Part shown: in pieces, positions 8,831 through 16,461 of the stretch
Layout of the letters: the number at the start of each line of letters is the position of its first letter
How positions within the stretch are numbered: position 1 is the first letter of the stretch
Origin: Dickeya poaceiphila
GTDB lineage: Bacteria; Pseudomonadota; Gammaproteobacteria; Enterobacterales; Enterobacteriaceae
Direction of reading: 5' to 3'
DNA: 64,000 nt
Assembly (NCBI RefSeq): GCF_007858975.2
Contig: NZ_CP042220.2
Span: forward strand, 3,534,001 to 3,598,000
Made by a program: the position numbers and the translations under genes
Notes under the pieces: generated by a model
Told to the model about the DNA's origin: nothing
Database searches by the model: none
What the model saw: only the letters and a program-made list of their open reading frames with translations

Positions 8831-9592
8831 ATGGTGATTACGATGATCCTAAAGAAACGATTCATTAAATGGCTGTGTTTACCCATTGCCATCAGTATGG
8901 CGAGTATTCCTTCATCTTATGCGCTTACAGACGCGCAATATAAAGCACTGGTACTCGGAGCAGTTGCTGCGGGTTCATGGGGTGTATGGGGACTGTTTAA
9001 TACAGTAGTGAATTCTTCCATCAGAGGTCGGATAACTTCAACTGATGGTGCCAGTTTGGTTGGAACACTCTGTGGTTCAACTGCAGCGGGCACCGTCAGA
9101 TTATGGAATCCTCCCACCGATCCAATCAATGCAGCTAATCTTGTAACGGCCGCCATCAAAACGGCTACCGTTCCAGCTGCGGCAACAGGCTGTTACTGGG
9201 TAACCAAATTAGTTGTACAGATATATTTCGATTCACTAAAAGGGAAATCCGACCATCTCGATCTCACGAAAAGAAGACATCTTTCTGCTGATGCAGACCG
9301 GTTCGCCAGACTGAAAGATCACCTTGCGAATCAAATTGATTACGCGGGTGCTGCTAGCAGTAACGCTACCAGGGTCAGGTTAAACTATATCGCTACCTGT
9401 GGGCACGAGTTGGTACCAACCAGGCGTTGCGCTGAATTAGAAGATGATGTCGCTCGGGCGCAAAGCGCAGCCAGTGCAGCAACCCTTGCAGCTAAGGAGA
9501 CAGCATGGGATCTTGCCAGTCTCGCAGTGACGATCGCAAATGATGAAGGTAGTACTCTCTTCTCAGAGAATCCTTTGCCTCCACGGCCCTGA
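8831..9592 (+). CDS. Exported four-Cys protein, array copy C
   Basis: A 253-residue paralogue of copies A and D. The signal peptide and leader are nearly identical to copy B, yet the mature part is clearly diverged: YKALVLGAVAAGSWGVWGLFNTVVNSSIRGRI, then TLCGSTAAG, TGCYWVTK, ATCGHE and RRCAELED. All four cysteines are kept in the same order. The C-terminal helix AAKETAWDLASLAVTIANDEG and a PPRP end are also kept. The central charged segment LTKRRHLSADADRFARLKDHL aligns with the LSTTQRNRLSADA region of copy B. Function is unknown. It is the most divergent intact mature sequence of the array. Confidence 0.8.
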   Translation: MVITMILKKRFIKWLCLPIAISMASIPSSYALTDAQYKALVLGAVAAGSWGVWGLFNTVVNSSIRGRITSTDGASLVGTLCGSTAAGTVRLWNPPTDPINAANLVTAAIKTATVPAAATGCYWVTKLVVQIYFDSLKGKSDHLDLTKRRHLSADADRFARLKDHLANQIDYAGAASSNATRVRLNYIATCGHELVPTRRCAELEDDVARAQSAASAATLAAKETAWDLASLAVTIANDEGSTLFSENPLPPRP

Positions 9593-9745
9593 TGTTTACA
9601 GAATAACCAATAGAATTTGCTGTCAGTTATAATGGCCTTTAGGAAAAAATTTTTGTTACTACTGGCGAATAGGCTGTTTATGTATTACCGCTGACGGTAA
9701 TGAAACTGATATAAAAGACCAGGGATAGGATTCTATAAAAATAAA

Positions 9746-9777
9746 AATGCCAGTCAGTTAAACAACTGACTGGCATT
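9746..9777 (-). terminator. Hairpin with minus-strand U-tract, unit C
   Basis: AATGCCAGTCAGTT and AACTGACTGGCATT form a perfect 14-bp stem with an AAAC loop. On the minus strand it is followed by TTTTATTTTTATAG. It is the strongest of the four repeated hairpins. Confidence 0.75.
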
Positions 9778-9877
9778 AATCAACATTATTAACAGATTTA
9801 TGATTATCGCTAATAAAAAATAGGAAAAATCCTTTAAAAAAGAAAAAACATAGCATTACCCACATAATCAGAAATGT

Positions 9878-9972
9878 TATAACACCCTGATGAAAAATAT
9901 CTTACCCGTAAAGCCCTCGACATATTCCCTGCAAGTTATCATGAAATAAAAAAGCAAAAATTCGACACTTGA
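9878..9972 (+). pseudogene. Pilotin-gene tail relic, unit D (decayed)
   Basis: The segment from TATAACACCCTGATGAAAA to CTTGACACCCGCTTA aligns with the pilotin 3' end but carries many substitutions and an indel, so the reading frame is lost. It is the oldest-looking of the three relics. Confidence 0.5.
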
Positions 9973-10063
9973 CACCCGCTTAAACACTACTACAATTTTC
10001 AGGAAGAAATAAATTCACGGGATTTTTAACAGATACATCCTTTAGCCTTTTAATTATGCTATC

Positions 10064-10090
10064 AACCGATCAAAATCGGGTTTATTTTTT
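10064..10090 (+). terminator. Plus-strand intrinsic terminator in unit D leader
   Basis: CCGAT, a CAAA loop and ATCGG form a short stem followed by GTTTATTTTTTT. The other units have a different hairpin (ATGCC...GGCAT) at the matching place. Confidence 0.55.
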
Positions 10091-10148
10091 TGGCAACCCC
10101 CATGCCTGAAATAATACTCCTGACGATGATGCGGGTGACGTATTGAAT

Positions 10149-10919
10149 ATGGTGATTATGATGACCTTAAAGACACACTTAATTAAGTGGCTGTGCTTAC
10201 CCATTGCCATAAGCCTCACAAGTATTCCTTCATCTTATGCGCTTACCAGCACGCAATATAAAGCACTCATATACGGAGCAGCTGCCGGGGGGGCATGGGC
10301 TGGCTGGGGAACATTAAATTCGGTGCTGAGTTATGTCGCCAGAGGCGACCACACGATAACCGCAATTGATGGCGCAAATGCGATGGCAACCATCTGTGGT
10401 GCAACGGCTGCGTCCCTCTTCAGATTATGGAACCCTCCAACCGACCCAGTCAGTGCGGCGAATGTTGTAATGGCCGCCACCAGAGCGGGTGCCGTTACGG
10501 GTACGACAACAACCTGCCGCTGGGTGACTAATGCCTTTATAGAGTTATATTTCAACGAAGCTCAAAATAATGTCAAAAGGCTCAGCACCACACAAAAAAA
10601 TCGTGTTTTTCATGATGCAGAGGTAATAGCCATACTGCAAGACGCGCTGGGGAATAAAATTGATATCGCGGCAAATAAGGCACGGGCTGCTAATGACTAT
10701 GCTGAAAACTACAAGCATCTGTGCGGCGATTACGGTCAGACGACCAGGGATTGCCAGGACCTGGCCGAACAGGTATACCGTGCGACTCTAGAGGCTAAAA
10801 AAGCAGTCCTGGAAACCAAGCAGGCAGCGTGGGATCTTGCCAATGCAGTACAGGCGATTGCAAATGATGAGAATGTTGCTATCAATGCTACACAAAGTAT
10901 GAGTCCCCGCCCTGGCTAA
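10149..10919 (+). CDS. Exported four-Cys protein, array copy D
   Basis: A 256-residue paralogue. The signal peptide is altered (MVIMMTLKTHLIKWLCLPIA, cleavage after PSSYA). The mature part has YGAAAGGAWAGWGTLNSVLSYVARG, TICGATAA, TTCRWVTN, KHLCGDYGQ and RDCQDLAEQ, so the four cysteines are conserved. A long, probably helical C-terminal region (ATLEAKKAVLETKQAAWDLANAVQAIA) leads to a PRPG tail. Its first half is close to copies A and B, while its last third differs. The gene ends about 300 bp before the convergent T2SS operon. Function is unknown, and it is a possible substrate or accessory of that system. Confidence 0.8.
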   Translation: MVIMMTLKTHLIKWLCLPIAISLTSIPSSYALTSTQYKALIYGAAAGGAWAGWGTLNSVLSYVARGDHTITAIDGANAMATICGATAASLFRLWNPPTDPVSAANVVMAATRAGAVTGTTTTCRWVTNAFIELYFNEAQNNVKRLSTTQKNRVFHDAEVIAILQDALGNKIDIAANKARAANDYAENYKHLCGDYGQTTRDCQDLAEQVYRATLEAKKAVLETKQAAWDLANAVQAIANDENVAINATQSMSPRPG

Positions 10920-11076
10920 AGTTTGCAGAATAAACAACAGAATTTACTGTCAGTCATATACAGTCCTTCAGCCAAAACTGCTATCGCCATTGGCAAACAG
11001 ATTGGTTGTGCATGAATGACTGCAATGAAATTGATATAAAAATACCAGGGAGAGGGAGATAAACGGTAGAAATAAA

Positions 11077-11109
11077 TAATGCAGTCAATTAAAAAACTGA
11101 CAAGCATTA
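11077..11109 (-). terminator. Degenerate hairpin downstream of the T2SS operon
   Basis: AATGC...GCATT with inner CAGT/ACTG pairing is a decayed copy of the array hairpin. On the minus strand it is followed by ATTTATTT. It is the first terminator-like structure met by transcripts leaving gspM. The rest of 10920-11220 shows no gene. Confidence 0.45.
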
Positions 11110-11220
11110 TAGGCAGCATGGAAGCAACTCTGTATTTTTTGGTATATTCGAAGAGCGCCACACCAGTTATTTAACCCCTAACACTCAGTAGCAATAAAAC
11201 GTTATTCACTATTTTGCACT

Positions 11221-11694
11221 CTATTCTTTCTCTGCTTCAATCGGATCTGAGGAATGTAACCCCAAATGCATCAGGCGAATGTCGCCAGGTTCCCCCGCTG
11301 GCACGGCATCAAGCAGAACCACTCTGATGCCATACTGTTGCTGAAGCGCACTGAGCCAGAGAAACAACTCGTTGAAATGGACCACGGCAGGAGACGCAAG
11401 CACAGCCTCACGCTGATGGTTTTGAAATGAAAAAGCGAGAGTGGCTGGCGGGGCAGACCGCTGGAGAACCTCCGGCAGCGGCAACGCCAGCATTTTTTTG
11501 TCAGGCCGGGCTGCCAGCCAGACGGTGAAATCCTGCTGCTGTGCAGCCCAAACGCTGGCCTGATGCAACTGAGCGGATTTTTCACGCAGGTGCACGAATA
11601 ACGCGAAGAGTAAAATAACGCTGACACCCATTCCAGCCAGCCAACGCCGCTGAACCTGGCTGAGCGTGCACCACGTTCGCAAAACAGCACTCAC
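11221..11694 (-). CDS. gspM: T2SS assembly-platform protein GspM
   Basis: A 157-residue bitopic inner-membrane protein, last gene of the operon. A short cytoplasmic N-terminus is followed by one membrane helix (VSVILLFALFVHL) and a periplasmic part with a coiled-coil-like stretch (REKSAQLHQASVWAAQQQ). The C-terminal ferredoxin-like domain includes FNELFLWLSALQQQYGIRV, the usual GspM pattern. GspM pairs with GspL and stabilises it in the platform. Its start overlaps the gspL stop by 4 nt, so it is translationally coupled. The length fits OutM-type proteins. Confidence 0.85.
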   Translation of the reverse strand: MSAVLRTWCTLSQVQRRWLAGMGVSVILLFALFVHLREKSAQLHQASVWAAQQQDFTVWLAARPDKKMLALPLPEVLQRSAPPATLAFSFQNHQREAVLASPAVVHFNELFLWLSALQQQYGIRVVLLDAVPAGEPGDIRLMHLGLHSSDPIEAEKE

Positions 11695-12878
11695 TGGGGC
11701 TTCCTTATCATCAGGGTAATGTGGGTTTTTTCTGCCTGAGTCTCACGGACAGCCACGCTAACGGTGGCTGGGACAGTATGAATAAGCTTACTGGCCTCGT
11801 CTTGCGGCAGGAGAACGTCAAGCGCCAGTTGACGCTGCGATGCATCGAACCGCAGGTGGGAAATTGCCGGGGTAGTAAATCGCTGACTCAGGGTTAAATA
11901 ATCAGCCAACTGATCAAAGAAGTTACTCCCGCCACTCATCTCCCCGCTCACCGCAAGTTGCTGCTGCCGATCCCTGATCAAGCGCTCCAGCACGGGCAGA
12001 TCCGCACGGGTGTCGTCGCTGGGCTGACGAGCATAAAACGCCTGCAAAAATGCCGTATCCTGATGTATTTGATAACCCAGCCTTCCCAGGCACCCCACCA
12101 GCACAATCATCACGGTAGCCACCAGCCCCAGGCTGACAGTCCCAATATAGCGGTATAGGGGACGTGCGTGCGTCATAGGCAGCGAAGCAGGCAGGCCACG
12201 TAACAAATTGACGCCGACAGGCCCACATGATGCAAGGCGCTGCGCGTCCTGCAGGGCCGGAGATTGCGCTGCCCAACGCGCGGCTTCCACCGGCGACGGA
12301 CCATAAAGCGACACCAATTCTGTTGCCACAACATGGTGCAGCAAATCCTGAACTGAGGCGGCGGGTAACCAGTATCCGGCTCCCTGGCTAAAACGAAGCA
12401 GCCAGCGCGACTCTGCCCAGGCTAAGACCACGGGCGCCTCAGGTAAGCTCAGCCATTCTGGCAGCATCTGCTTCACGTTGAGTCCTGCCGCGTTCACCTC
12501 ACCCAGTACCGCCGATAGCCACGCACACGGGCAGCCGAATATCAACCGGCTGTCGCGGTCAAGCAGCCACCAGTGAAAATCAGCGGCGGGCTGGCCCAGC
12601 TTATCTTCAATCAGCAATGCCAGTTGTGTGGCCGATAACACGGTTTTTCCCGTGACGCTCACCGTTTCCAGCACGCCCAGCTCGGCGGGTATCCATAAAA
12701 TGACGTCATCCTCGCGCCGGGCAACATCAGGCAAGGTTAACGCCGCCAGGCTGCTGGCTTCTCCCTGATGAATCCGCTCACTACCGTCGGCTGAACGCCA
12801 CCACCACCGCACCCGCCCATGAGGAGAGACCGGCAACAGGATAGACAGCAGTGCCGTTTTCTTTTGTTTAAAGAACAT
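11691..12878 (-). CDS. gspL: T2SS assembly-platform protein GspL
   Basis: A 395-residue protein with an N-terminal actin-like cytoplasmic domain that recruits the GspE ATPase, one membrane helix (VSLGLVATVMIVLVGCLG, about residues 245-265) and a periplasmic ferredoxin-like domain. The motif LPAELGVLETVSVTGKTVL-like (here IPAELGVLETVSVTG) and LIEDKLGQPAADFHW are typical of GspL. I chose the ATG at 12878 because GGTGA lies 5 nt upstream; the frame extends slightly further to a TTG. The start overlaps the end of gspK. Confidence 0.88.
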   Translation of the reverse strand: MFFKQKKTALLSILLPVSPHGRVRWWWRSADGSERIHQGEASSLAALTLPDVARREDDVILWIPAELGVLETVSVTGKTVLSATQLALLIEDKLGQPAADFHWWLLDRDSRLIFGCPCAWLSAVLGEVNAAGLNVKQMLPEWLSLPEAPVVLAWAESRWLLRFSQGAGYWLPAASVQDLLHHVVATELVSLYGPSPVEAARWAAQSPALQDAQRLASCGPVGVNLLRGLPASLPMTHARPLYRYIGTVSLGLVATVMIVLVGCLGRLGYQIHQDTAFLQAFYARQPSDDTRADLPVLERLIRDRQQQLAVSGEMSGGSNFFDQLADYLTLSQRFTTPAISHLRFDASQRQLALDVLLPQDEASKLIHTVPATVSVAVRETQAEKTHITLMIRKPQ

Positions 12879-13863
12879 CACGCTCACCAGAATCAATAAA
12901 ATAGTTACGGCGATACACCAACGCTTGTCCTCGATAAAAATAGAGCAACGTCACAAGGCTGAAGTGTTGGCCGCCCTGGGAGAAGTTCAGGGTCAAGAGG
13001 TAATGATGGCTGCCGAAATTAAGGTAGCGATTATTGTGCGTGAGGTCCGCTAAGGCCGGTGGCAACGCCTTGGCATCATGCCAGCCGGTTGCAGGTCGGC
13101 TCAGCAATAAAGGCTCCAGTGCCACCTTTTTATCGGAAATATGCAGTACTTCTGCCAACAGCGGCAGCGTTTCGTGGGTTATCGCATTGATGTTAATTTT
13201 AAATACATCAGACGTTTGCGACAGTGAAAAAATCGGCCATACGCAGCTGATCCGCTGCAGGAAATCCCTTTCAGCTTCCGACAGCGGCAGCAAACTCAAC
13301 TGGCTGGCATCGGTAAACTCTGCGCCATTCAGCATGGCTCTCAACACCCCCGGTAATGGGAGGGGCGAGAAACCCTGCTTTGCTAACACGGCATTGATCC
13401 AGTCACGGGCTACATTTTTACCAACACCGTCATCATTTTTACCACCATCGTTATTTTTAACAACACTGTCATTTTTACCCATGACATCATTTTGACCAAC
13501 GCCGGCGCCGTCAGTCTTTTTCGTCTCAATCAGTAACCAGTTGAGATTAAAACAGCCCGATAAATCTTTGACCTGATAGCTTATCGCCTGGCCGTTACTA
13601 TCTTGCACCGTGCCGGTAGCAGCGAAGGCGCCGGTAGCAAGCTGACTGTGATGCAAAACCAACTGCGTGCGCAGGCGTTGCGCTACTATCGATTCGGCAC
13701 TCAGCAGCACCCAACGCTGATTAATCTGTTGACGATGATGACGCAGCGAATGATACAGCAGCAGACTGTTCCGCATCCCCCCCGCCAGCAGAAGCATACC
13801 GATAAACACTACCAGCATCACTATCAGCAGGATGACGCCTTTTTGGTCGTCAGCACGTGTCAT
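12868..13863 (-). CDS. gspK: T2SS minor pseudopilin GspK
   Basis: A 331-residue minor pseudopilin that caps the pseudopilus tip with GspI and GspJ. The prepilin signal is MTRADDQKG followed by VILLIVMLVVFIGMLLL. As usual for GspK there is no Glu at position 5 of the mature chain. The two-part alpha domain with LLPLSEAERDFLQR and ININAI is recognisable. An odd Gly/Asn/Asp/Lys-rich insertion (about residues 117-148, built from GKND/KNN-like repeats) interrupts the region after the first strand. Such an insertion is not usual in the family and looks like repeat expansion. Confidence 0.88.
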   Translation of the reverse strand: MTRADDQKGVILLIVMLVVFIGMLLLAGGMRNSLLLYHSLRHHRQQINQRWVLLSAESIVAQRLRTQLVLHHSQLATGAFAATGTVQDSNGQAISYQVKDLSGCFNLNWLLIETKKTDGAGVGQNDVMGKNDSVVKNNDGGKNDDGVGKNVARDWINAVLAKQGFSPLPLPGVLRAMLNGAEFTDASQLSLLPLSEAERDFLQRISCVWPIFSLSQTSDVFKININAITHETLPLLAEVLHISDKKVALEPLLLSRPATGWHDAKALPPALADLTHNNRYLNFGSHHYLLTLNFSQGGQHFSLVTLLYFYRGQALVYRRNYFIDSGERDVL

Positions 13864-14405
13864 GGTCGGCCTCTTAGCAAAATCAGGCGCTGATAGGTTC
13901 CCAGATCCCTGAGGGTCACCGTAAGCTCAATGGCGTTGGGGGGCAAAGGTTGCCAACCGGTTGTGTTTTGCCAACCGTCCTGCTGGTAAAAGCGCATGCT
14001 CCACCCCTGCACTCCGGTCAGGATGACCTGCCAACCAGGGGAGAACGACGTTTGTCGGTAAATCACGCCGTTTTGCAGACGCCACGCAACCTGCATCGTC
14101 GATGCCCGTTGAGATAGCGGACGACTGCTGAACGTCAGCGTACTTAACTTACTGCCATCCAGCGGCTCGCTAAACAGCAGTACACTCCCACCCGCACGCT
14201 TGACCGGGACCAGGTTAGCGAGGTCCTGATGCATCTGCTGCACGCCCGTCAATAGCATCGTGATATTCCGCTGCTGAAGGCGCAAACGCAGGCTACCGCT
14301 ATTCAGCCCTCGCAGTATGAAGAAGGCACTCATCAGCAATGCCGAGGCAATGGCAACTGACAGCAACACCTCAAGAAGTGTAAATCCTTGCTGGGTTCGC
14401 TTCAT
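13860..14405 (-). CDS. gspJ: T2SS minor pseudopilin GspJ
   Basis: A 181-residue minor pseudopilin. The prepilin peptidase site is MKRTQQG before FTLLEVLLSVAIASALLMSAF, with the conserved Glu5. The C-terminal part has the GspJ pattern VAWRLQNGVIYRQTSFSPGWQVILTGVQGWSMRFYQ and ends AIELTVTLRDLGTYQRLILLRG. It forms the tip complex with GspI and GspK. The start overlaps the gspI end and its own end overlaps gspK, so all are coupled. Confidence 0.92.
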   Translation of the reverse strand: MKRTQQGFTLLEVLLSVAIASALLMSAFFILRGLNSGSLRLRLQQRNITMLLTGVQQMHQDLANLVPVKRAGGSVLLFSEPLDGSKLSTLTFSSRPLSQRASTMQVAWRLQNGVIYRQTSFSPGWQVILTGVQGWSMRFYQQDGWQNTTGWQPLPPNAIELTVTLRDLGTYQRLILLRGRP

Positions 14406-14770
14406 GGCGGCGTAATATTCAGTTGGATTAACGGCTGCGGCTGCGTGTCGTTAAATACCCTGATCTGTAAGAGCTTCAGGTCTGACGACTCCTCCTCCGG
14501 TGCATAGCCCAGTTCCCAGCCCCAGCGTTGATTACCCATGACGCTGCTGCCAGACATCGACTCGTCGCTGCCAGGCAACGCAGTCAGATGAGCAAGAACC
14601 AGAATATTATCCGCAACCCAACCCGCGATAATCGATTCACGGGTATGCGCCGTCATCGCCATTTCCTGAGAAACAGAACGGAAAATAGCGCTGCAACACA
14701 GAGCCAGCATAAAAACGGCAATCAACACCTCCAGCAGCACTATTCCACTGGCTTTTTTATTATTAGTCAT
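14402..14770 (-). CDS. gspI: T2SS minor pseudopilin GspI
   Basis: A 122-residue minor pseudopilin. The signal reads MTNNKKASG before IVLLEVLIAVFMLALCCSAI, including Glu5. ESIIAGWVADNILV and a C-terminal LKLLQIRVFN match GspI. The frame stays open upstream through the end of gspG, but only the ATG at 14770 gives a prepilin leader, so the longer version is rejected. Only 34 bp separate it from gspG, leaving no room for gspH, which normally sits here. Confidence 0.88.
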   Translation of the reverse strand: MTNNKKASGIVLLEVLIAVFMLALCCSAIFRSVSQEMAMTAHTRESIIAGWVADNILVLAHLTALPGSDESMSGSSVMGNQRWGWELGYAPEEESSDLKLLQIRVFNDTQPQPLIQLNITPP

Positions 14771-14804
14771 CAGGCGCCTCTCGTGTTTTATCTTAAAACC
14801 GCGA

Positions 14805-15230
14805 CTATTTAGTCCAGTTTCCGATATCATCCTTGGTCCCGACTTTTTCATCCGGCCCTGAAGAGTAAACATCAACATCTTTATGGCGACCTGGATTAGC
14901 ATAATAGTAGTCGTGCCCCCAGGGGTCTTTGGGAAGATCACGGATATAGCTGCTACTCAGGTTTTCGCTGTTCTCTTTTCCTGCTCCTTCCGTCAACGCG
15001 GATAATCCCTCGCTTTGTTCCGGGAAACGATTATGGTCGAGGTGATACATCTCTAATGCGTTTTCAATCGCACTGATATCCGCTTTGGCTTTTTGAATAT
15101 TGGCCCGCTGCTTACTTCCCATAATATTGGGAAGCACCAACGTAGCCATCAGTCCAATAATGACAATAACAACCATGACTTCTAACAAGGTAAAGCCTTG
15201 CTGAACGCGTTTAATGCGCCGATATAACAT
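14805..15230 (-). CDS. gspG: T2SS major pseudopilin GspG
   Basis: A 141-residue major pseudopilin, the repeating subunit of the periplasmic pseudopilus. The leader MLYRRIKRVQQG is followed by FTLLEVMVVIVIIGLMATLVLPNIMG, a textbook class III signal with Glu5. The C-terminal calcium-site region is present (LPKDPWGHDYYY, then DVYSSGPDEKVGTKDDIGNW). Processing needs a prepilin peptidase, and none is encoded in this window. Confidence 0.95.
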   Translation of the reverse strand: MLYRRIKRVQQGFTLLEVMVVIVIIGLMATLVLPNIMGSKQRANIQKAKADISAIENALEMYHLDHNRFPEQSEGLSALTEGAGKENSENLSSSYIRDLPKDPWGHDYYYANPGRHKDVDVYSSGPDEKVGTKDDIGNWTK

Positions 15231-15249
15231 AATTATTTACTCTCAGGGG

Positions 15250-16461
15250 TTAAATGGTATTACCGAGTTGCATAATTGGCTGGAGGATTGACATAACAAT
15301 AAAAAGAACCAGGCTGGAAATAATAATTAATAAACCATTCTCGCTCAGCAGTAATACCAGACTAACCCGCCGTTTAAGACTTTCTTCCTGTATATCGGCG
15401 ATATATTTCAGCATCTGTTCCAGCCTGCCGCTCCGTTCACCGGAAGCGATCATATGTTTTGCCATCCCGGAAAAGATGTCGTTATTGCTGAGCGATTCGG
15501 TCAGTGATTTACCTTCATTCACCTGTTGGCTGGCTACGGCAAGTTGAAAGCGTGCAAAACTGTTGTTAATCACATTTTCGGCCACGCTCATCGACTCCAG
15601 CAACGGGATTGCGCTGGCGATTAATATCTCCATGGTGCGGATATAGCGTGCGCTGCTGATGTCCCTTAATAGTGGGCCGATAGCGTATAAGCGAAGCAAA
15701 TGACGATCCAGCCACAGCCGGCGCGCCGGCGCGCGGACTATCTGGCGCAGGCCGACAACCAGCGCCAGTAGCGCTACCGGCAGTGTCCAGCCATAGCGAT
15801 TTAGCCAATCGCTTATGGCTAATAGCGTTCGCGTGGTCAGCGGCAGCGGGGTATGCATTTGCTGAAGCTGCATCACGACTTGCGGCACCACAGAGGTGAG
15901 CAGCACCGACACCACAATGATGCTCATGACGGCAAGCAGCGCAGGATAAAGCAGCGCCTGAATTAAGGTATTTTTGGTTTTCTGACGCTGATCGAGATAA
16001 TCCGCCAGTCTGGTCAGCACCAGTGCTAAACAGCCGGTCGCTTCTCCGGCGGCAACCATCGCGCAGTATAAGCGGTCAAAACTATGCGGCAGGGTTTGCA
16101 GCGCCTGCGCAAAACTCACCCCGGCTATCAATTGCTCCCGCACCGCGTTCAGCACCGCGCTCACGGCTTGCTTCTCCGCCTGACTTGCCAACGTGGTTAA
16201 CGCTTCCTCAAGCGGAATGCCCGCTTCAAGCAAAGAAGCAAGCTGGCGGGTTAATAACGCCTGATCGAGGGTGGATAACCTGTCGTGACGCCTAAGGAAA
16301 AGCAACCACTGTTGCAGCAGGTTGGCGCGACAACTAACCATCACCAACTGCCGGGCAAATAAATGCTCCCGCAACGACTCAGGCGAAAAGGCGCGACGGC
16401 TGCCGGTGACCAGCACCCCCTCATTATTGACCGCGGTATAGCGAAAATTACGCATCGTCAT
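15250..16461 (-). CDS. gspF: T2SS inner-membrane platform protein GspF
   Basis: About 403 residues with three membrane helices and two homologous cytoplasmic T2SSF domains. The first domain has LLTRQLASLLEAGIPLEEALTTLA and the second YIRTMEILIASAIPLLESM, then MIASGERSGRLEQMLKYIAD. It sits at the centre of the platform and couples to GspE. The ATG at 16461 has GGTGA 5 nt upstream and overlaps the gspE end; the frame extends a little to a GTG at 16470. Confidence 0.93.
   Translation of the reverse strand: MTMRNFRYTAVNNEGVLVTGSRRAFSPESLREHLFARQLVMVSCRANLLQQWLLFLRRHDRLSTLDQALLTRQLASLLEAGIPLEEALTTLASQAEKQAVSAVLNAVREQLIAGVSFAQALQTLPHSFDRLYCAMVAAGEATGCLALVLTRLADYLDQRQKTKNTLIQALLYPALLAVMSIIVVSVLLTSVVPQVVMQLQQMHTPLPLTTRTLLAISDWLNRYGWTLPVALLALVVGLRQIVRAPARRLWLDRHLLRLYAIGPLLRDISSARYIRTMEILIASAIPLLESMSVAENVINNSFARFQLAVASQQVNEGKSLTESLSNNDIFSGMAKHMIASGERSGRLEQMLKYIADIQEESLKRRVSLVLLLSENGLLIIISSLVLFIVMSILQPIMQLGNTI

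Larger units (their letters stand above)
5740..11110 (+). repeat. Four-unit tandem duplication array
   Basis: Four units of about 1.32-1.46 kb follow one another, with gene starts near 6028, 7374, 8831 and 10149. Each unit holds the pilotin-gene tail, a shared leader, an exported-protein gene and a palindromic hairpin. Units B and C are almost identical for about 440 bp (6993-7432 against 8451-8890, with one difference seen), which points to recent duplication or gene conversion. Unit D is the most diverged. Confidence 0.9.

Noticed and set aside
6955..11109. CRISPR-like array suggested by regular hairpin copies
   Set aside because: The spacing is over 1.3 kb and the copies belong to duplicated gene units; there are no short unique spacers and no cas genes.
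10916..11161. 81-codon minus-strand frame between copy D and gspM
   Set aside because: It covers the degenerate hairpin and repeat sequence shared with non-coding parts of the other units, so it is unlikely to be coding.
14402..14941. Long version of GspI
   Set aside because: The extra 57 residues overlap gspG and remove the prepilin leader; the ATG at 14770 gives the correct G-IVLLE signal.
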